DNA of 64,000 bases from positions 1-64,000 of the IMG/VR virus record IMGVR_UViG_3300020411_003820. One strand, written 5' to 3'. Of the stretch, positions 40,150 through 53,900 are shown piece by piece. Made by a program: the position numbers and the translations under genes. This stretch comes from a virus. The notes beneath the pieces are model-generated. The model had not been told where the DNA came from. It was given only the letters and a program-made list of their open reading frames with translations, and did not search any database. Numbering within the stretch: position 1 is the stretch's first letter; each line of letters starts with the position of its first letter.

Positions 40150-43100
40150 CTACCCTTTATACCGCCCTGATGCTTTAATTACTGATTTTAACGCTGAAGT
40201 ACTTGTTGATTCCAGTTGCCAAGTTCCATTGCTCATCATACTGTAGCAGCGGCACTTTTTGCTATTCTTCTTGAAGAGCTTGCCGCAGCAACAATCTTTT
40301 TTGCGTCTGCGCATGGCTCGATCTGATGGTGTTCCATATCTAGATTTATTATATTTCTCATACTTATTGCCATTTGTATAAACCCAATAATATCCAGCAG
40401 GATCAGAGCCGGCAGGGTTCATGTATCGCACGTACCTGCAATCTAACTTGTTTTTATTATGGTACTCTTTATTCTTCTTTATGTACCCCGCTTCGTAGCT
40501 GGCTTGGTCATCTGAAATTGAATCCGAAGATGATGCCGCGGAGTCGTTCGCTGAGCTTTTGGCTGCTTTTTGCTCGGTGGCGCTGGGTTTGTCGCTGCCG
40601 CCCACATCAATCACTATAAGATCATTGTTGTAGGTCGTCCCAGTCGACCCGAATGATTGTTCCTTTTCTAGTGTGTGTGTCGGTTGACACTTGCCGTTTT
40701 CGTCTTCTGCTGTTAAAGATGGGCATACACAAATGCCATCTTTAACTATTTTACCGCTACACTTTTTAGCGCCCGGAAGGGCCATCTGCATAAATGGGTT
40801 GCCACACTGGAAAGCGGTGGTTGGGCAACCGCCTTCAAACGCAGGATCAATTTCTTTTTCCATGGGGGGCAATGAAGCACGGAATATGGCGTCATTATAT
40901 TCTTGCTCGGCATCGCGATAGCGTGTTCTTTCATCGTTAATAAGCGACAAAAATTCGTTTCTATCATCAACCACAAAAGAGCTTCTAACATATGACTCAT
41001 GTGTCGCTCTATAATTTCTCTGATAAATAACAGGATTGAAAATACCATTTTTACCATTACCGTCCAATTCGCTTGAAGTTTTTTGTAAATACCTACCAAT
41101 TTTTGAGTTGGGTCCATAAAAATCATCAAATGTTTCTTGTAAAATATTCCAAAAAGCTTCAACTTGATCAAGATCTCCAGTATCTGGGGATATTCTTTGC
41201 AACAAATCTCTTGCTTCAAGCAATTGATCTGAAGTATTTCCATTAAATCTGTCTGTCAAAAATTCCATGTGTCTAACATACATGCACACAGAGTAAACCC
41301 ATGGAGCGCGGGTTGGATCATCGGCATATCTTTGATTTATGGCAGTTTGGAAAAAGTCGTTAAAACGATTATCTATGTTATTATAGCTACAAAATTGTCT
41401 TGCCAAGTCCACATACTCTTCTTTAAATATCATCATATTGTCATAGAAATTTTGTATTATTGCCAAGACACATTGTCTGGTACCATCAGCAATATCAATC
41501 TCCACATCATATTTATCATAAACTTTATCTTCATACTTATCCAACGTTGCTTGTTGATCAATATTTTGAAACTCAAAAGCCATAAGCCTATATCGATTGT
41601 TAATATAGTTTGCGTTTATATCTTCACCATAAATATAAGATAAATCAACACCAACTTTATCATTGAGAAGATTTTCGTTTACTACATGAAGTGATCTCTG
41701 AGCTAGGTAAGAATTAATAACGATTGAGGGTGTTGAAGATTTTTTCGACTTATCATTACGGTTGAGTGCGGCGGAGGCTCTTCCAATATTTCCCGGTCCG
41801 CTACCTTTACCAAAAAGACCTATTCCTTTTCCGCCCCCACCAGAACTAAGTTTGTTTCCAGCGCTGAATAAAGTTGTCCCTCTTAGGCGATCGCTTGGTT
41901 TTGAAAAAGTCTCAGGGGGATTTTTTTGTGCAATTTCAATTTTTTCAGGAAATTCTTGATGAGGGGCGCCATTTTCATAAGTTGTACCATGTCTATAGAT
42001 TTCGCCATGAGCATTTGGATGCGCGCCGCCGGGATGGTATTCGTTTGTTCCAGTCCGTTTTGGGTCAGTCCAACTCAGTGGCGTCACAAATGTCATTATT
42101 GGATGTTTGTGAGTTTGGTTTAATTTTGGTGATGGATCGTACTTATGTAGCCTTACTTGTAAAGGTTGATAGTAAGCTTGCACAAAAGGCATTCCAAAAA
42201 AATCAATAATCCTATCAACATCAAATATATTTGCTACATACGAATTTTTTCTTATAGCTGTGTCATAATCAAACAGAAAATAACCAAAAGTAACATTATA
42301 CTCTTCCATTGCAAAATAATTATCGTTTAATAAACCTTGATATTCTGGATCATCTAGTGACCAAACCTTACCATTTGGCAACATCATAAGTAGTAAATCG
42401 TCATCATCATAAGATGTAAATTCATCAGCACCTAATCCATCTATATAGCTTTCAAATCTGGTGTCTGCGGCCACATCATAATCAGCAAACGATACTCTAC
42501 TTGATGGTTGATTGGTAGTAACTATTTTACGGTCTAAGAAAAAATTCTTTAGTAAATCAGAACCTTTTGACATTTGTTGTGCGACAACTTTAGGATCTGG
42601 TAAATCATAAAGATTTTCTTTTTGTCTTCGATCAATTATTTTAGAGTTTGCTATCAAATTTTTGGCAACTTGTGGTTGTCGTTCTATAACAGCATTTGCG
42701 CGTGTTAGCAATGTTCCTAAATCTTCATAAAGCTGACCGGTGAATGTGCCTGTACTTCTTTCTGGCATAATACGGCGTGCTTTTTGTATTTCTGGCAAAA
42801 TAGTAATAGAATTACTTGTAGCCATGGCAAACTTAATCGAGTTAATAGATTCCATCAAGGGGCCTGGTCGGGGAGATGCGGCATTCTCTGCGAGTGCTTC
42901 TGGCTGATATGAGTCCAAAACTGCATTAAATTTTTGGATGATTTCAGGTCTTAAGTCAGGAACAGATTTATGGTGGGTGCCATTAATACTTTGCATAGGA
43001 ACATCGTTATATAACTCGTTATTAATATCAAAAAATTTAGTTTGTACTTGATTAGGAACAGTAAACGTAGGACTCTGGAAGTTTCCATCAGAAATTAGTA

Positions 43101-43845
43101 ACCTTTCGTACGCAATGTCTGAAAAATACAGAGCATTTGCTCGACTTGTTGTCATTCTATTGCGATTTTTAGGATTAAACAATTGACTTATTGGCTCTAT
43201 ACTACTAAACGCCAGTAAAGACAAGTCGCCGGCGGCGCCAGCAGACTTGTAACCGCTAAAAGGATAAAGCATGTCGTGTACTTTTTCTTTTACAATGCCA
43301 GAAACTTTAACTACTCTAGTCTCACCGTCAGTTGTAAAGTTAGAATATTCTTTTTTCAGCATTTTTTCTCGCAATTGCTTTTCATCAATATCAACGATTA
43401 TAGAATCGCTATCTTTATCAATAGATTTTAAAACATCAAACAACAGGGAGCTATCGTAAGTTAGCATCTCTACAACATCAAATGGATTGGAAAGGGTATT
43501 TAATTTTGCAATTGGTAATCCAAAACTTTTATAATCCAAAATGTCTGGGTTGTCGTCTTGTTTAATTTTATTGATGACGCCGGCTTGTTCGCCTATATAT
43601 GAAGGTGTTCTTGCTAGAAGCATATAAAAATGATAGCTTGACAATGTTTCAGATATTATTGCCATATTTTCTTCAAGTTTTTTATCTTGAATTTCTGGTG
43701 GCATGTTAAATAAAAATGAATAATGTATTTCAACCGTTATCATCTGATCGCCTTGATCGTCAATATAAACCCTATCAATATAAGGGACCGGATAATATTC
43801 ACCGAAATTTTTCTGTAAATTTCCTTCTAAAATTAATCTTGACAT
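40150..43845 (-). CDS. Large virion protein with C-terminal Cys-rich modules, 1231 aa
   Basis: A 1231-aa protein, start MSRLILEGNLQKNFGEYYPV. Most of it (1-~1000) is mixed alpha/beta with no recognised enzyme motif; ~400-500 is helical and Asp-rich, and ~650-690 is Gly/Ser-rich (LFSAGNKLSSGGGGKGIG). From ~1000 come Cys-rich parts: GGCPTTAFQCGNPFMQ, KKCSGKIVKDGICVCPS, ENGKCQP (EGF-like spacing), and near the end CCCGKLFKKNSKKCRC with LDCRYVRYMN before it. The C-terminal part reads like an extracellular disulfide-rich region. It overlaps the upstream gene by 13 nt. Probably a baseplate, tail-tip or spike protein. Confidence 0.6.
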   Translation of the reverse strand: MSRLILEGNLQKNFGEYYPVPYIDRVYIDDQGDQMITVEIHYSFLFNMPPEIQDKKLEENMAIISETLSSYHFYMLLARTPSYIGEQAGVINKIKQDDNPDILDYKSFGLPIAKLNTLSNPFDVVEMLTYDSSLLFDVLKSIDKDSDSIIVDIDEKQLREKMLKKEYSNFTTDGETRVVKVSGIVKEKVHDMLYPFSGYKSAGAAGDLSLLAFSSIEPISQLFNPKNRNRMTTSRANALYFSDIAYERLLISDGNFQSPTFTVPNQVQTKFFDINNELYNDVPMQSINGTHHKSVPDLRPEIIQKFNAVLDSYQPEALAENAASPRPGPLMESINSIKFAMATSNSITILPEIQKARRIMPERSTGTFTGQLYEDLGTLLTRANAVIERQPQVAKNLIANSKIIDRRQKENLYDLPDPKVVAQQMSKGSDLLKNFFLDRKIVTTNQPSSRVSFADYDVAADTRFESYIDGLGADEFTSYDDDDLLLMMLPNGKVWSLDDPEYQGLLNDNYFAMEEYNVTFGYFLFDYDTAIRKNSYVANIFDVDRIIDFFGMPFVQAYYQPLQVRLHKYDPSPKLNQTHKHPIMTFVTPLSWTDPKRTGTNEYHPGGAHPNAHGEIYRHGTTYENGAPHQEFPEKIEIAQKNPPETFSKPSDRLRGTTLFSAGNKLSSGGGGKGIGLFGKGSGPGNIGRASAALNRNDKSKKSSTPSIVINSYLAQRSLHVVNENLLNDKVGVDLSYIYGEDINANYINNRYRLMAFEFQNIDQQATLDKYEDKVYDKYDVEIDIADGTRQCVLAIIQNFYDNMMIFKEEYVDLARQFCSYNNIDNRFNDFFQTAINQRYADDPTRAPWVYSVCMYVRHMEFLTDRFNGNTSDQLLEARDLLQRISPDTGDLDQVEAFWNILQETFDDFYGPNSKIGRYLQKTSSELDGNGKNGIFNPVIYQRNYRATHESYVRSSFVVDDRNEFLSLINDERTRYRDAEQEYNDAIFRASLPPMEKEIDPAFEGGCPTTAFQCGNPFMQMALPGAKKCSGKIVKDGICVCPSLTAEDENGKCQPTHTLEKEQSFGSTGTTYNNDLIVIDVGGSDKPSATEQKAAKSSANDSAASSSDSISDDQASYEAGYIKKNKEYHNKNKLDCRYVRYMNPAGSDPAGYYWVYTNGNKYEKYNKSRYGTPSDRAMRRRKKDCCCGKLFKKNSKKCRCYSMMSNGTWQLESTSTSALKSVIKASGRYKG

Positions 43846-44957
43846 ATTTCAGGTACTCCTGCGTTTTCTCCATAAATATCGCCAGCGCCGGCGCCGGGTT
43901 GACTTGATAATGAATCTGAGGCAGCGTTGTCGCCCGCACTTGCAACACCATAAATGTCAACATTTACATTAGTGCTATCCGAATGAGTGCAATCAAAATC
44001 AAGATCAACATAAAACGATTCTTTATTAAACATTGTTGCACCGCGACAAGCAACTGTTCTGTCAACTTCTTTATCTTTAAGCATATCAAAATAATATTCA
44101 ACAGACTGAGTTGTTTGATCTTCGGGGTTGACTTGGTGACGTGGTATTTTTTCGGACATCATTAAACCATCAATAATTTGTGGTTCTTTTTTATTGTAAT
44201 ATTTTCTTTTTAAAAATTTTATTACAAGGGGTTCACCATCTATAAGCTTCTTATCTTTAGGTTCATGTTCTGCATATTCAAAAACTTCAATATCAAAATT
44301 TTCAGTTAATAGCTGCGTATTAACTTCTTCAAAATATAAAACTGGACTAGTTCTTTCCAAATAAACAACTTTATTATCTTCCAAAGGGCTTGTTACTAAT
44401 TGAACATCTAGAGGATCTTGCGATTTAAAAACCTTATTGTTGTTATATTCATCAGCATCCATCACTTTTAACACATAACTAGAGCTAATGTTAATCTGCG
44501 GTATTCTGTTTTCGTTTTTGAAATCCATAAAATGTGACGAACTTATTTGCCCTTGTAATGTCACAACTTTCCACGATGGTGCGACCCTAGATTCACCTAA
44601 CAAAAACGCATCTCCCAATATTTGATCAAAACGATAGAATTCAGTACTTTGCACTTCTTCTCTTGGCCTTACATCACCGGGCTTAAATTCCATCTCATCA
44701 ATTGCATCATCTAATCCATAATCTTCCAAATCTTGAAATAACACAAGCCCTTCGAGATATTGTGTATCTTCTTTGATTCTTTTTCTAGCAGAGCTTTGAG
44801 TCTCAGATATGCCGGCATAAGCAGCATCATAGATAATATTGTCATCTAAAAAAGCATAATATTCTGGCTTAAAAGTGCCAGCACCAAGAAGATATTTACC
44901 ATGGGAGGTAAGCTTTAATTCAATAACTTCTTCTTTTTTGTCTAATAATCTAGCCAT
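43833..44957 (-). CDS. Virion structural protein, 374 aa
   Basis: A 374-aa protein, start MARLLDKKEEVIELKLTSHG, followed by KYLLGAGTFKPEYYAFLDDN; this N-terminal form (ELKLTxxGKYLLxxGxFKPxYYAFxDDxIxYD) is one I recall from structural proteins of marine T4-type phages. The middle is beta-rich (RVAPSWKVVTLQGQISSS) and the C-terminus has three Cys and a Gly/Ser tail. It lies 37 nt after the giant LamG gene. Likely a baseplate or tail component; no catalytic residues seen. Confidence 0.65.
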   Translation of the reverse strand: MARLLDKKEEVIELKLTSHGKYLLGAGTFKPEYYAFLDDNIIYDAAYAGISETQSSARKRIKEDTQYLEGLVLFQDLEDYGLDDAIDEMEFKPGDVRPREEVQSTEFYRFDQILGDAFLLGESRVAPSWKVVTLQGQISSSHFMDFKNENRIPQINISSSYVLKVMDADEYNNNKVFKSQDPLDVQLVTSPLEDNKVVYLERTSPVLYFEEVNTQLLTENFDIEVFEYAEHEPKDKKLIDGEPLVIKFLKRKYYNKKEPQIIDGLMMSEKIPRHQVNPEDQTTQSVEYYFDMLKDKEVDRTVACRGATMFNKESFYVDLDFDCTHSDSTNVNVDIYGVASAGDNAASDSLSSQPGAGAGDIYGENAGVPEICQD

Positions 44958-44994
44958 CAGTATTAATTAGCCTCTCTAGATATTTTTAAATTCA

Positions 44995-47900
44995 TTACTT
45001 CTTACCGCCTTGATTGCCGCCGCCTTGGTTTGAACCTCCTGACTTGTTAAAGCTGTCACCGAATAAGCCAGTTGAAAAACTTGGCATAGAAAATTTAACT
45101 CCTGTAGGTTGTTTAATTGGATCCTTGGGTTCAGGATTTGTGGATATATCTTCTCCAGATTCGTTTAAATTCAAACGTTCTAGAGCATCATTGACGGCGA
45201 TTTGCGGTGTTATTCCCACAGAAATTTGTTTAGCTATTAATTTTGGATCTGGTAATTCTTCGTTGTCTTTTTCGTAAGGTTTAGATTGTTTTTCATCGAT
45301 TTCTTCCATAATAAGGTTTGTTGTTTTAACAACCTTGTCATCATATAAGACTTCAATCTCAACTTTTACACCTTCGACAATTGAAAGATAATCGTATGGC
45401 CAGTTATACTGTAGTTCATAGGTGTTTTCTCTAATAACACCATTTCCATCTGTATCGTCTAAAACGTTTTCAGAAAAATCTAGATTATATTGCAAACTTT
45501 TACTAGCGATATCTTCTAATGTGTTGGCTGTCTTTTGTTGGGCGCCCACCTGTGTTGCAACGTGCGAGAAATAATCACCAGTAGCTTTTTGTTTAACTTT
45601 GAAAAACATCCATTGTACATCTTTATCTAAAAGTTCTTGTGCATCTAGCAACTCAGTGTTGTTTAGTTCATGAGCAATAGAAGACTCTTGAAAACTTACC
45701 TTTTTGTAATTTCGTGGCGCTATGTTTTGCCAAATATACGACAAATCATCTTTATCAAGCTTATAGTGAAAATCAAAAATGTACATGGCAATTGGCGGTG
45801 CAGCTGGGTTTCTTAAGAAATCAAATTGTGGAGGTAAAATGTATTTCTTCATTTTTCTCACCAATCTTCTAATTGACTCACCAGCAACATCTAGAGACTG
45901 CCCAGTATCAGTTTGAGAATTTGCCGCTAGAGCCGCAGCTACTCGGAATGGCTCAATTCCAAAAAATTCTTTTCTAGTTCTATTGCTTTGAACGTTAGCT
46001 TGAGAAGCGTTTCCAACTAAAACATTTCTATATGGAATTCCAACGACAGCTTCGCGAATAACTTTGTATCTTGCTATTTCACCGAGTCTTACTGGTGTCT
46101 TTTTAAATTGGAAAACGTCCGCAAGTGATTTCATATCAGAATGTATATTAGCGCCGTTAGCATCAACATCATTGCCGTTGTATAATGAGCTTGTTTGACG
46201 GACCATATAATGGTATTTCAGCCAGTTTTTCGGAATATCAGACATTTCCATAAAAATGCCGCGGTTTTTGTCAGGCTCTAAATACCCAAATTGATGCCAC
46301 ATACCGTGAGGCACAGAAGCGCTGGCGAAGAGAGGCACCGATCCTTCACTGAGTGCGCCTATGTGAGATGCGGGTCTGTACCTAGAGTTAAAGTTAAGCA
46401 TTGGTGTTTCAAATTTTGGCTTAATGACCCATCTTGTTGCTTTAGTTTCGTTGCGCTTCGCATTAGGGTTTCCAAACTGATCTGTTTCCAAGAAACTTTC
46501 TTTTCGAATTCCAAAAACATTCAAACTAGCAGACACTTGCATTGCACTAGCATTAACGTTGCGACCATCATAGATGCACTGTTCCCTGTGAGAACTACTG
46601 ATATATGCGGGGGTACCGGTGTGGCCGTGTCCATCTTTACTGATTACAGGTCCGGGATCAACTCGCCAACATTGATGTTCTACTTCTTCTAAAACTTCTT
46701 CTAACGTATATTGTGTTTTGTTTGGCCTGAACACCAAATCCATCCAAGCCTCACCGTGATAATATGGAGGCGTATAAGCCCAGTTGTATCCTTCAAGCGA
46801 ATCTTTGATTCCGTACATGGAAGCTGAGGCAGCGCGGTGCGCATTTGTAAGCACTCTACCGGACACTGGGGGTCCAAATGCGGACGGTCTACTGTACATA
46901 GTGTAAGATTCTCTTGTGATATCTCCATTTTGAGCAACGTTGTTAGCACCAAGAGAACCTGTAAATTTTTGAGCTATGTATGGGTGTATGGGATCTTGTG
47001 GTAATTCGTAGCCGGCGCCGGATACAAACGCTTGGATACGCGTATCGAAAAAGCGACCTCCAAGCGGGGAATAGGCGCCATTAGGATATGTACTTCCCCA
47101 TGCATCGCGATCGAAAGAATAGTAACGCCGTGTAGCGCCAGCAATAGGCGTGGTGCCTTGTTCGTTGTCACCTGTGTCGCCGGCGCCACCGGTGGTATTA
47201 ATATCTTGAATTGATTGGAAGGTACCGAGAGATCTTTTAAGCCTCAAGCGAGCGCCATATACTGTTCCTGATTTAAATGTAATAATATTGTCATCAACTC
47301 TACCAGAAACTAATTCCGTGTAGGTTCTACCTCTTAAGAAAAAGTTAGCTGTTTCTCCAAAAAAGTTTCTTGCCATTAATGTGTAAAAGCTGTCGTTATT
47401 ATTAGATACTAGTGAGGCACTGAAATCAACAGTTGCAGATGGGTGAGGTTCTAAATCGGCAAAATCTTCTCCAAGCATTGAGCCTTCTGGGGCCAAAATT
47501 GTTTCAAAAGGTAACCGAGTGTCCCAGAATGGTGTGCCGGATTCCCATGGCGCATTACTCTGTGCTGGTTCAAGCACTGATGCTGTACAGTGAATCATAT
47601 ATGTGTGCAGGTCAACTGCGGACTCCATTCCAGCATATTCATCAAAATTGCTAATTCTTGCGTAGTCCTTGGCGTTTCCTTTATATAATGAGCCAAAAAT
47701 AGCAGGCCAGTCAACAGCCATACCAGATTTAATTGAATTAAATAAAATTCCAGGCATAAATAAAGGTTGATATACGGGACGCGCATTACCAAACAGTGCG
47801 CCGGCTGGTAGCCAGTCTGTACCGTCGTGTTTACCTTTTGTTCTTTTTGTTTGTATTGAATTGTTGTAGGAGCTACTAAATTGTCTAACCAAGTCAATTG

Positions 47901-50900
47901 TTCTTTGTGCTGGATAAAAACCCTTGTATGGATTCCACTTCTTCACCGCTTTCACAGAAATTTTTATTTCTTTAGCGGTTAAGTTAGTTTTAAGACCTTG
48001 CTGCCTAAAAAATTGCATTTTTGAAGAATCCATATATTGTTCAAAGAATGCGCCTGTTACACTAGTAATGCCAGTGCCCGGAAGCGTAAATGTATCAAAT
48101 TTGTCATTATCATCAATATCAAATTTATTATATTCAACAATATTATCACTTATTCTAAATTCAGGAATTACGACATAATCTTTAGCTATGTATCTTAAAT
48201 CTAGTCTAAAATCTTCGTAATTATCATACCACGGCTTAGATGGTTTTGAAATGAATGTGAAAGCTTTACCTGATTTTCTTAAAATACCAGCTTGTTCGCC
48301 AGCTTCCCACAAGGCTTCACCGCCGTTAACAAACACACTTTGCGTCAGCAACATTCCAAGATTTGCGGCGCCTCTGTATAAAGAAGTACCGATGCCAGTG
48401 ACACCTAATGTTCCAGTAGTTTTAATTTCCATACCTGTTGGGTTTCCTACTGATAGAAACGGACTCAGCATGTGTTTTCTAGCATACAGGGCACCGACGT
48501 TAAGAAAAGAAAACTGTCCGTCGTACTTAGAGCCTCTTCCGCCGCGGGTAGCATCGTGAGCAAAGTGAGCATGTCCCTGACAGTTTTGAAGCTCACCCGC
48601 TGCATGTGATATAGCTATCTGCACGTTTGGATATACTGCAGAAGCCACAGTACTGTCGGCACTGACACCACCAGCATGGTTGAAAGGTCCAGCACGAAGA
48701 TAGTTTCTATTAACACCAGCACCCTTAAACGGGGATGGTCTTTGTGACGCTGTGTGAAGCCCAACTACTGTATTTGAACCTACAATAGAACCAGAACGAA
48801 CTAAAAAGTTTGCCGGTGCATCGAGTGGCCAACAACTTCGGGATAAATAGTCTGTCCGACCGCTCGCCAAAAATTGTGCTGCTGCGTTGCGTCCGACAGA
48901 CGGATCAGTAGCATTTCCTAATTCGTTTCTTAAGCGGCGTTCATCTCGCCACATTTGCATATCATAGCCGGTTCTTTTTTGTGAATGACTAACAAATTCA
49001 TTTCTTGCTGACGGGTATACTTTTTCAGTATATGACATCCAGTTTAATCCAAAATCTCTGTGTTTGCTTGTCATTAGTAATATGTGATCAAGTGGAGTAA
49101 CTATTTCTTTTGGGTTAATCTTTGTAAGGTTATTTAAGCCAATACTATTGAACATAATTTTTTCATTAATATCAGTAACCTTAAGGGTAATTGATGGGTT
49201 TGCAGATTGCGGATTTGCACTGTTTCCGCATTCTTCTAGAGGATCATAAGGAGTATAATTAACCAATGTGGGGCGAGCGCGCATTGAAACAGGCTTCAAA
49301 GCATATTTTTCAATTTGCCCTTTTGCTCTATTATAAACACTAATCGTACTAGAAGATCTTTCCATTCTTAAAACAGGATGTTGTCTATTTTTTCGTGCCA
49401 TTGCAAATGTGCTGTATCCATATGGTCCATTTCTTTTAAGCATCAGTGTATTGAAAAGATAACCTTGCAATTGGCCATCTGCGGCATTTGCTTCCCCGGG
49501 GAATGAGGCTGAAACACCGCCTCGCACATACGACCAGAAGCCTCCATAGCCCTCATCCGGCGGCTCAAAAAACCTGACATTTCGGTATTGATCACCTGGC
49601 GCGGTGGTGCGGTCGATGGTTCTGAAGACCGGAGTTCCCATTGATGCAGATTTGACTAGCTCTCCGGGGTTCCCTTCCGGTTTTGGCACTGAGTGCACTG
49701 CTGTGGCCCATCCTAAAGTGTTTACCATGCTAGCACTCTGCTCAATTGGTTCGTAAATAATTGTATTTAAGCCAGCAAAATCTTGACCTTTAAAATCGTC
49801 CGAAAAAGCGTTGGAGCTATATTTTATAGCTCCTAAAAGTGCAAAATCGGGACGGCGAAACAGGCTGGTATTGGTATCTCTTGTATAGCCAAATTCAGAT
49901 TCACTCAAAAATCCAAAATATGGCTCATAAACTGTAACACTTTCAGTAGTATTAGCATACATCCCTTGTTGTGGTCCAAATATTGGCATATAGCCGCTAA
50001 AACGCACATTTCGAGGATCTTGATCCTCAATTGCGCCGGTTATCCATGCGTACTGTCGATCATTTCTAGGTATCATGTGCTGGACAAAAAAGTTGTCATT
50101 TTCGGCACGTGGTTCGTATACGTAGCGCACTGACGCTGACTGACCAAGCACTAGCGGAGGACAGCCGGTTTTAGGTGTCGGGAATACTCCCGCGTTCAAA
50201 GAATTTTGTGTTTGACCCACTGGGGTTGTTAGCGCAATACCTAGGTATTGATTTTGATTAACGCTTACTGGAAAAAGATGATTTTCATCTGCAATTACGT
50301 TGAAAATAGCATTTGAAGCCGATGCGAATGAAGTCGTTCGACTGGAGGCTACTTTGTCAGTATTAGCAGTTTGCTGGTTTTGGGACGTCGAAGGGCGTGA
50401 GGCTTCGCCAAGTTTGTACCATGCGAACAGATTAGCAGTATTATCAGCATAAGCAGTAGATGATGTAATATCGCAAGGTATGCCGGTATTATATAATTCA
50501 GTAACCTCAGTAGAATTTAGTGCTGTTGTCCAAATTGATATTTGATCCATAGCACCTGAGTATCCAAAAGATGCCAAATTATTGCCACCCTTCGTTGGGT
50601 CTCTACCAAACGCAAAACTAGCGGTACCTTGGCGTACCATATTTCCGCCAAGTCCCAATATATCAGTACCTACTTGCGAATTTTCAACTTTTCTATCCCA
50701 GTAGGCTGCAGGAGATGTGTCTTCTTCGACTGGTTGCGCAACACCATTAAAATAAATAGAAGGTGCTGCAGGTCCGGTATAGGGATAGGAAGAAGAAACA
50801 GGAACAGATACAACAAGATGAATCCATTCCCCCTCATTCAAAGCTTTCACCTGATCCGTGGGGTTTTGATTTGCAGTATTAACTTTCCATACTGCGCGAG

Positions 50901-53900
50901 TGGGTGAACCGGCGCTGTAGGTAACATTCGTTCGAGTGGAAATTTGAACACTAAGACTAGCACTAACTTTTGATATTTCAATAAATGGCTCACTTTGTGC
51001 TGCGTCCTTTCCAACTCCAAAGAAATATTGATGACCAACATTTTGTCTGGCAGATGACTCGGCACATCGAACCCAGCCACTATAAGTAAAGCCGGCAGGT
51101 CTAGACGCGCTTAAAAATCGAGCTGCGGTATTGTTTAGCTCTCGACCGTCAGCATTAAGCAGCATTGAACCATGTGTTTCAGGTGTGAAAAAATACAGTG
51201 CCTTTGTATTTTCGTTTCCTCGATGTTGAAAAATAGTTGAGATGTCATGAGTTTCTGATTTAATGCCAATCGATGCGCCCGAATTTCTATGAATTTTGTG
51301 AAAGCTTGGTAACTCTTGAACAACATTAAGATTGTCGGAATATCCGGGGCCGCGTTGTTCTTCATACTTTGACGCATTGTAAATAGCTGCAATTTCCTCG
51401 CTGGATAGCACTTTATTCCAAATAGCAGTATCTGCTATATTGCCTTGGAAAGCATATTCGTTTTTTAAGGTCGGGTGGGCTAAGTTACCAATCAAGCATC
51501 GGGGGAACCCATGGGTTACAGATTGTCCAGCTCCATACCAATCTGTCATGTCGGCATTAGCAATGCTGTCACCGCCATTTACTTTAGGACCTACGAAACT
51601 AACCTCAGAACCATTAATATAGCATTTTGGATTATTTAAATTAGATGTTGCATCATAGGTAACAGCTACATGTGACCAAACATTATAGTTAACAGCATGT
51701 GTGTTGAACCATACGACCTGAGTTTCGGAGCCGGTGGTGTTCCAGTTGGTCATAAACCCAACATATCCGACGTGGTTTGTAAATATATCTATTGTCTTTC
51801 CCATTGAAAAAATGCGTGAAAATCCAGACGATCCTGCGGCAATCGGATAAATCCATGCAGCAAATGTCATTTTTTGAGTTGAGCCGCTGGCTGGGCTGTT
51901 ACCAATTAATCCATTCCACATGATAGAGGAACCAATATCAATTTCAGTAGTGTTCACTCCGTTTGACTGAGTAAAATTGTTGAACGCTGCAGAGCCTGTT
52001 TGAATCCAGTCTGATGGTCCTAAATTGCCGGAGAAAAACGGACGAAATAGAGAACCAGAATTAAACGTACCATCGCGGTTATTACCGCTTGAATCAACCG
52101 CAGTGCCAGAAACAGCGAGCGTATAAAAGTTATTGTCTAGTCTCCACCATCCCATCACTTTATCACCAGAGCGATAAATCTTTTTATCACCAAATCCGAT
52201 AAATGGTTTAGTTAAGTCGTAAGCTAATCTTCGACTGTCAGACGGATAGTACAAACTATCTCTTCCAAACCTAGCAGAAGCGCGGGCCAAATGTGCAGTT
52301 AATCCATAATCCAAACCATGTATATCGCTAATTTGAATATTTGTGGTGTCACCATTCACTAATACGTTACTGATAGACGTCGGGTTTTGGAAAGGTGCTC
52401 TGACAGTCAAGTTTCTATAGGGTATCGCATTGTACACTGAGAATTCCGTTGACCTGAAGTCCTGATAGCCTTTAGTATCGACTTCAATACCGCCGCCGTG
52501 AGAAAATCTTTGGATGAAAACTGACTTGTTTTTAGCACCAGTAAGGTATGCAGTAGAATAATCTGCTGCGCCGGGGCGGCCATCTGCAATTCTTTTGATA
52601 TCTCGTATTGTTCTAATAGATGTAGCTTTGTTTGAGTTCGAGTGGTGATTCAATACGACAGTTTCACCAACAGAACCTGTAACAGTGAAATTTGGTGGCC
52701 CATCACGGAAGCCAATTGGATTTGACCACGCACCAACTGTCTGGATAAATTCATATGTATTTCTATAGTTACCCAGTCTAGTTGGGAATGTTCCACTTGG
52801 ACCGGCACGGAGTTGAATGTTCTTGATATTAAACGGCTGCTTAATCATCATGCCGCGGTACCAAGGTGCCTTCAACGATGCTGTTGCAGGATATGGAAGC
52901 TTGCCAGTTTCGTAACCTGCGTTTGGTAACGGATAATCAGGTCCGACCATACCAAGGACGCCAGATCCAAACATTTCGGTGTTAGTACCATGTGGTGCGC
53001 ATGCTTCACCAGTAGGATATCCTAATTGTATTTTCCAAGCTTCAGGTCGATTTGTTTCGTTATCATTGCCAATATTGATAGGAACATGTCTAGATTGATG
53101 ACCACCAACCACGTGCTCGGTAAAAATTGTTTGCATTGGCTTTTCCATATCCTCGCCATACACATCATGATGAAGATTGGTAATTTCAATATTTCCTGTT
53201 ACTCTTTGAACAACAAGGCGATTGTATCCGGTTGTAACACTAGAACTAACTATGTTGAAGGGAAACGCTGATAGTGCATCGATTGTCGAATATCCATCCA
53301 CATCTCGACCATGCTGGACTCGAACATTTAATAAAACTTTTTCACTAGGGCGATTTCTATATAACTGATCATTTGCGTGAGGCTCAGGACCATAAACTAA
53401 CCCTCTTTTATATCTTGTTTCACGTATTAGATCTTTTAAAGTTCCATCGCGATTTAAAAACTGTGCAAACAATACGTTTTCTGGAATGAAGTTGCCACTT
53501 TCTTGATTAATTCTGCCAGCTGGTCGTAGTGCATTATAAGCATAATCAATTCTCTTTGCATGCCTAAAGTTTACGCCACCTTTGATAGTTTTCATCGGTG
53601 AATAAGTTGTTAAATAATCTGATTCTACAATAGCGTCAAATTTATATGGTAAAGATAATTTACGTTTAATGTATGGAGTTCTTAAATAAGAATGTCCCGT
53701 AACAATATCTTTTTTGCGTTCTTTTTTCTGATTATTATCGTTTGCAATAGTTTCTCGATAAATGTCACGTGAACCATCCAGATCACTGTCGCCAGCGGAA
53801 ACCGGAGACATATTAACATCACGCTCTGCTCTATCGCGCCACCAGTCAGGATTAGTTGTTGTTTGATTATTTAGCGGGTGATGGTTGTGACTCCATTGAT

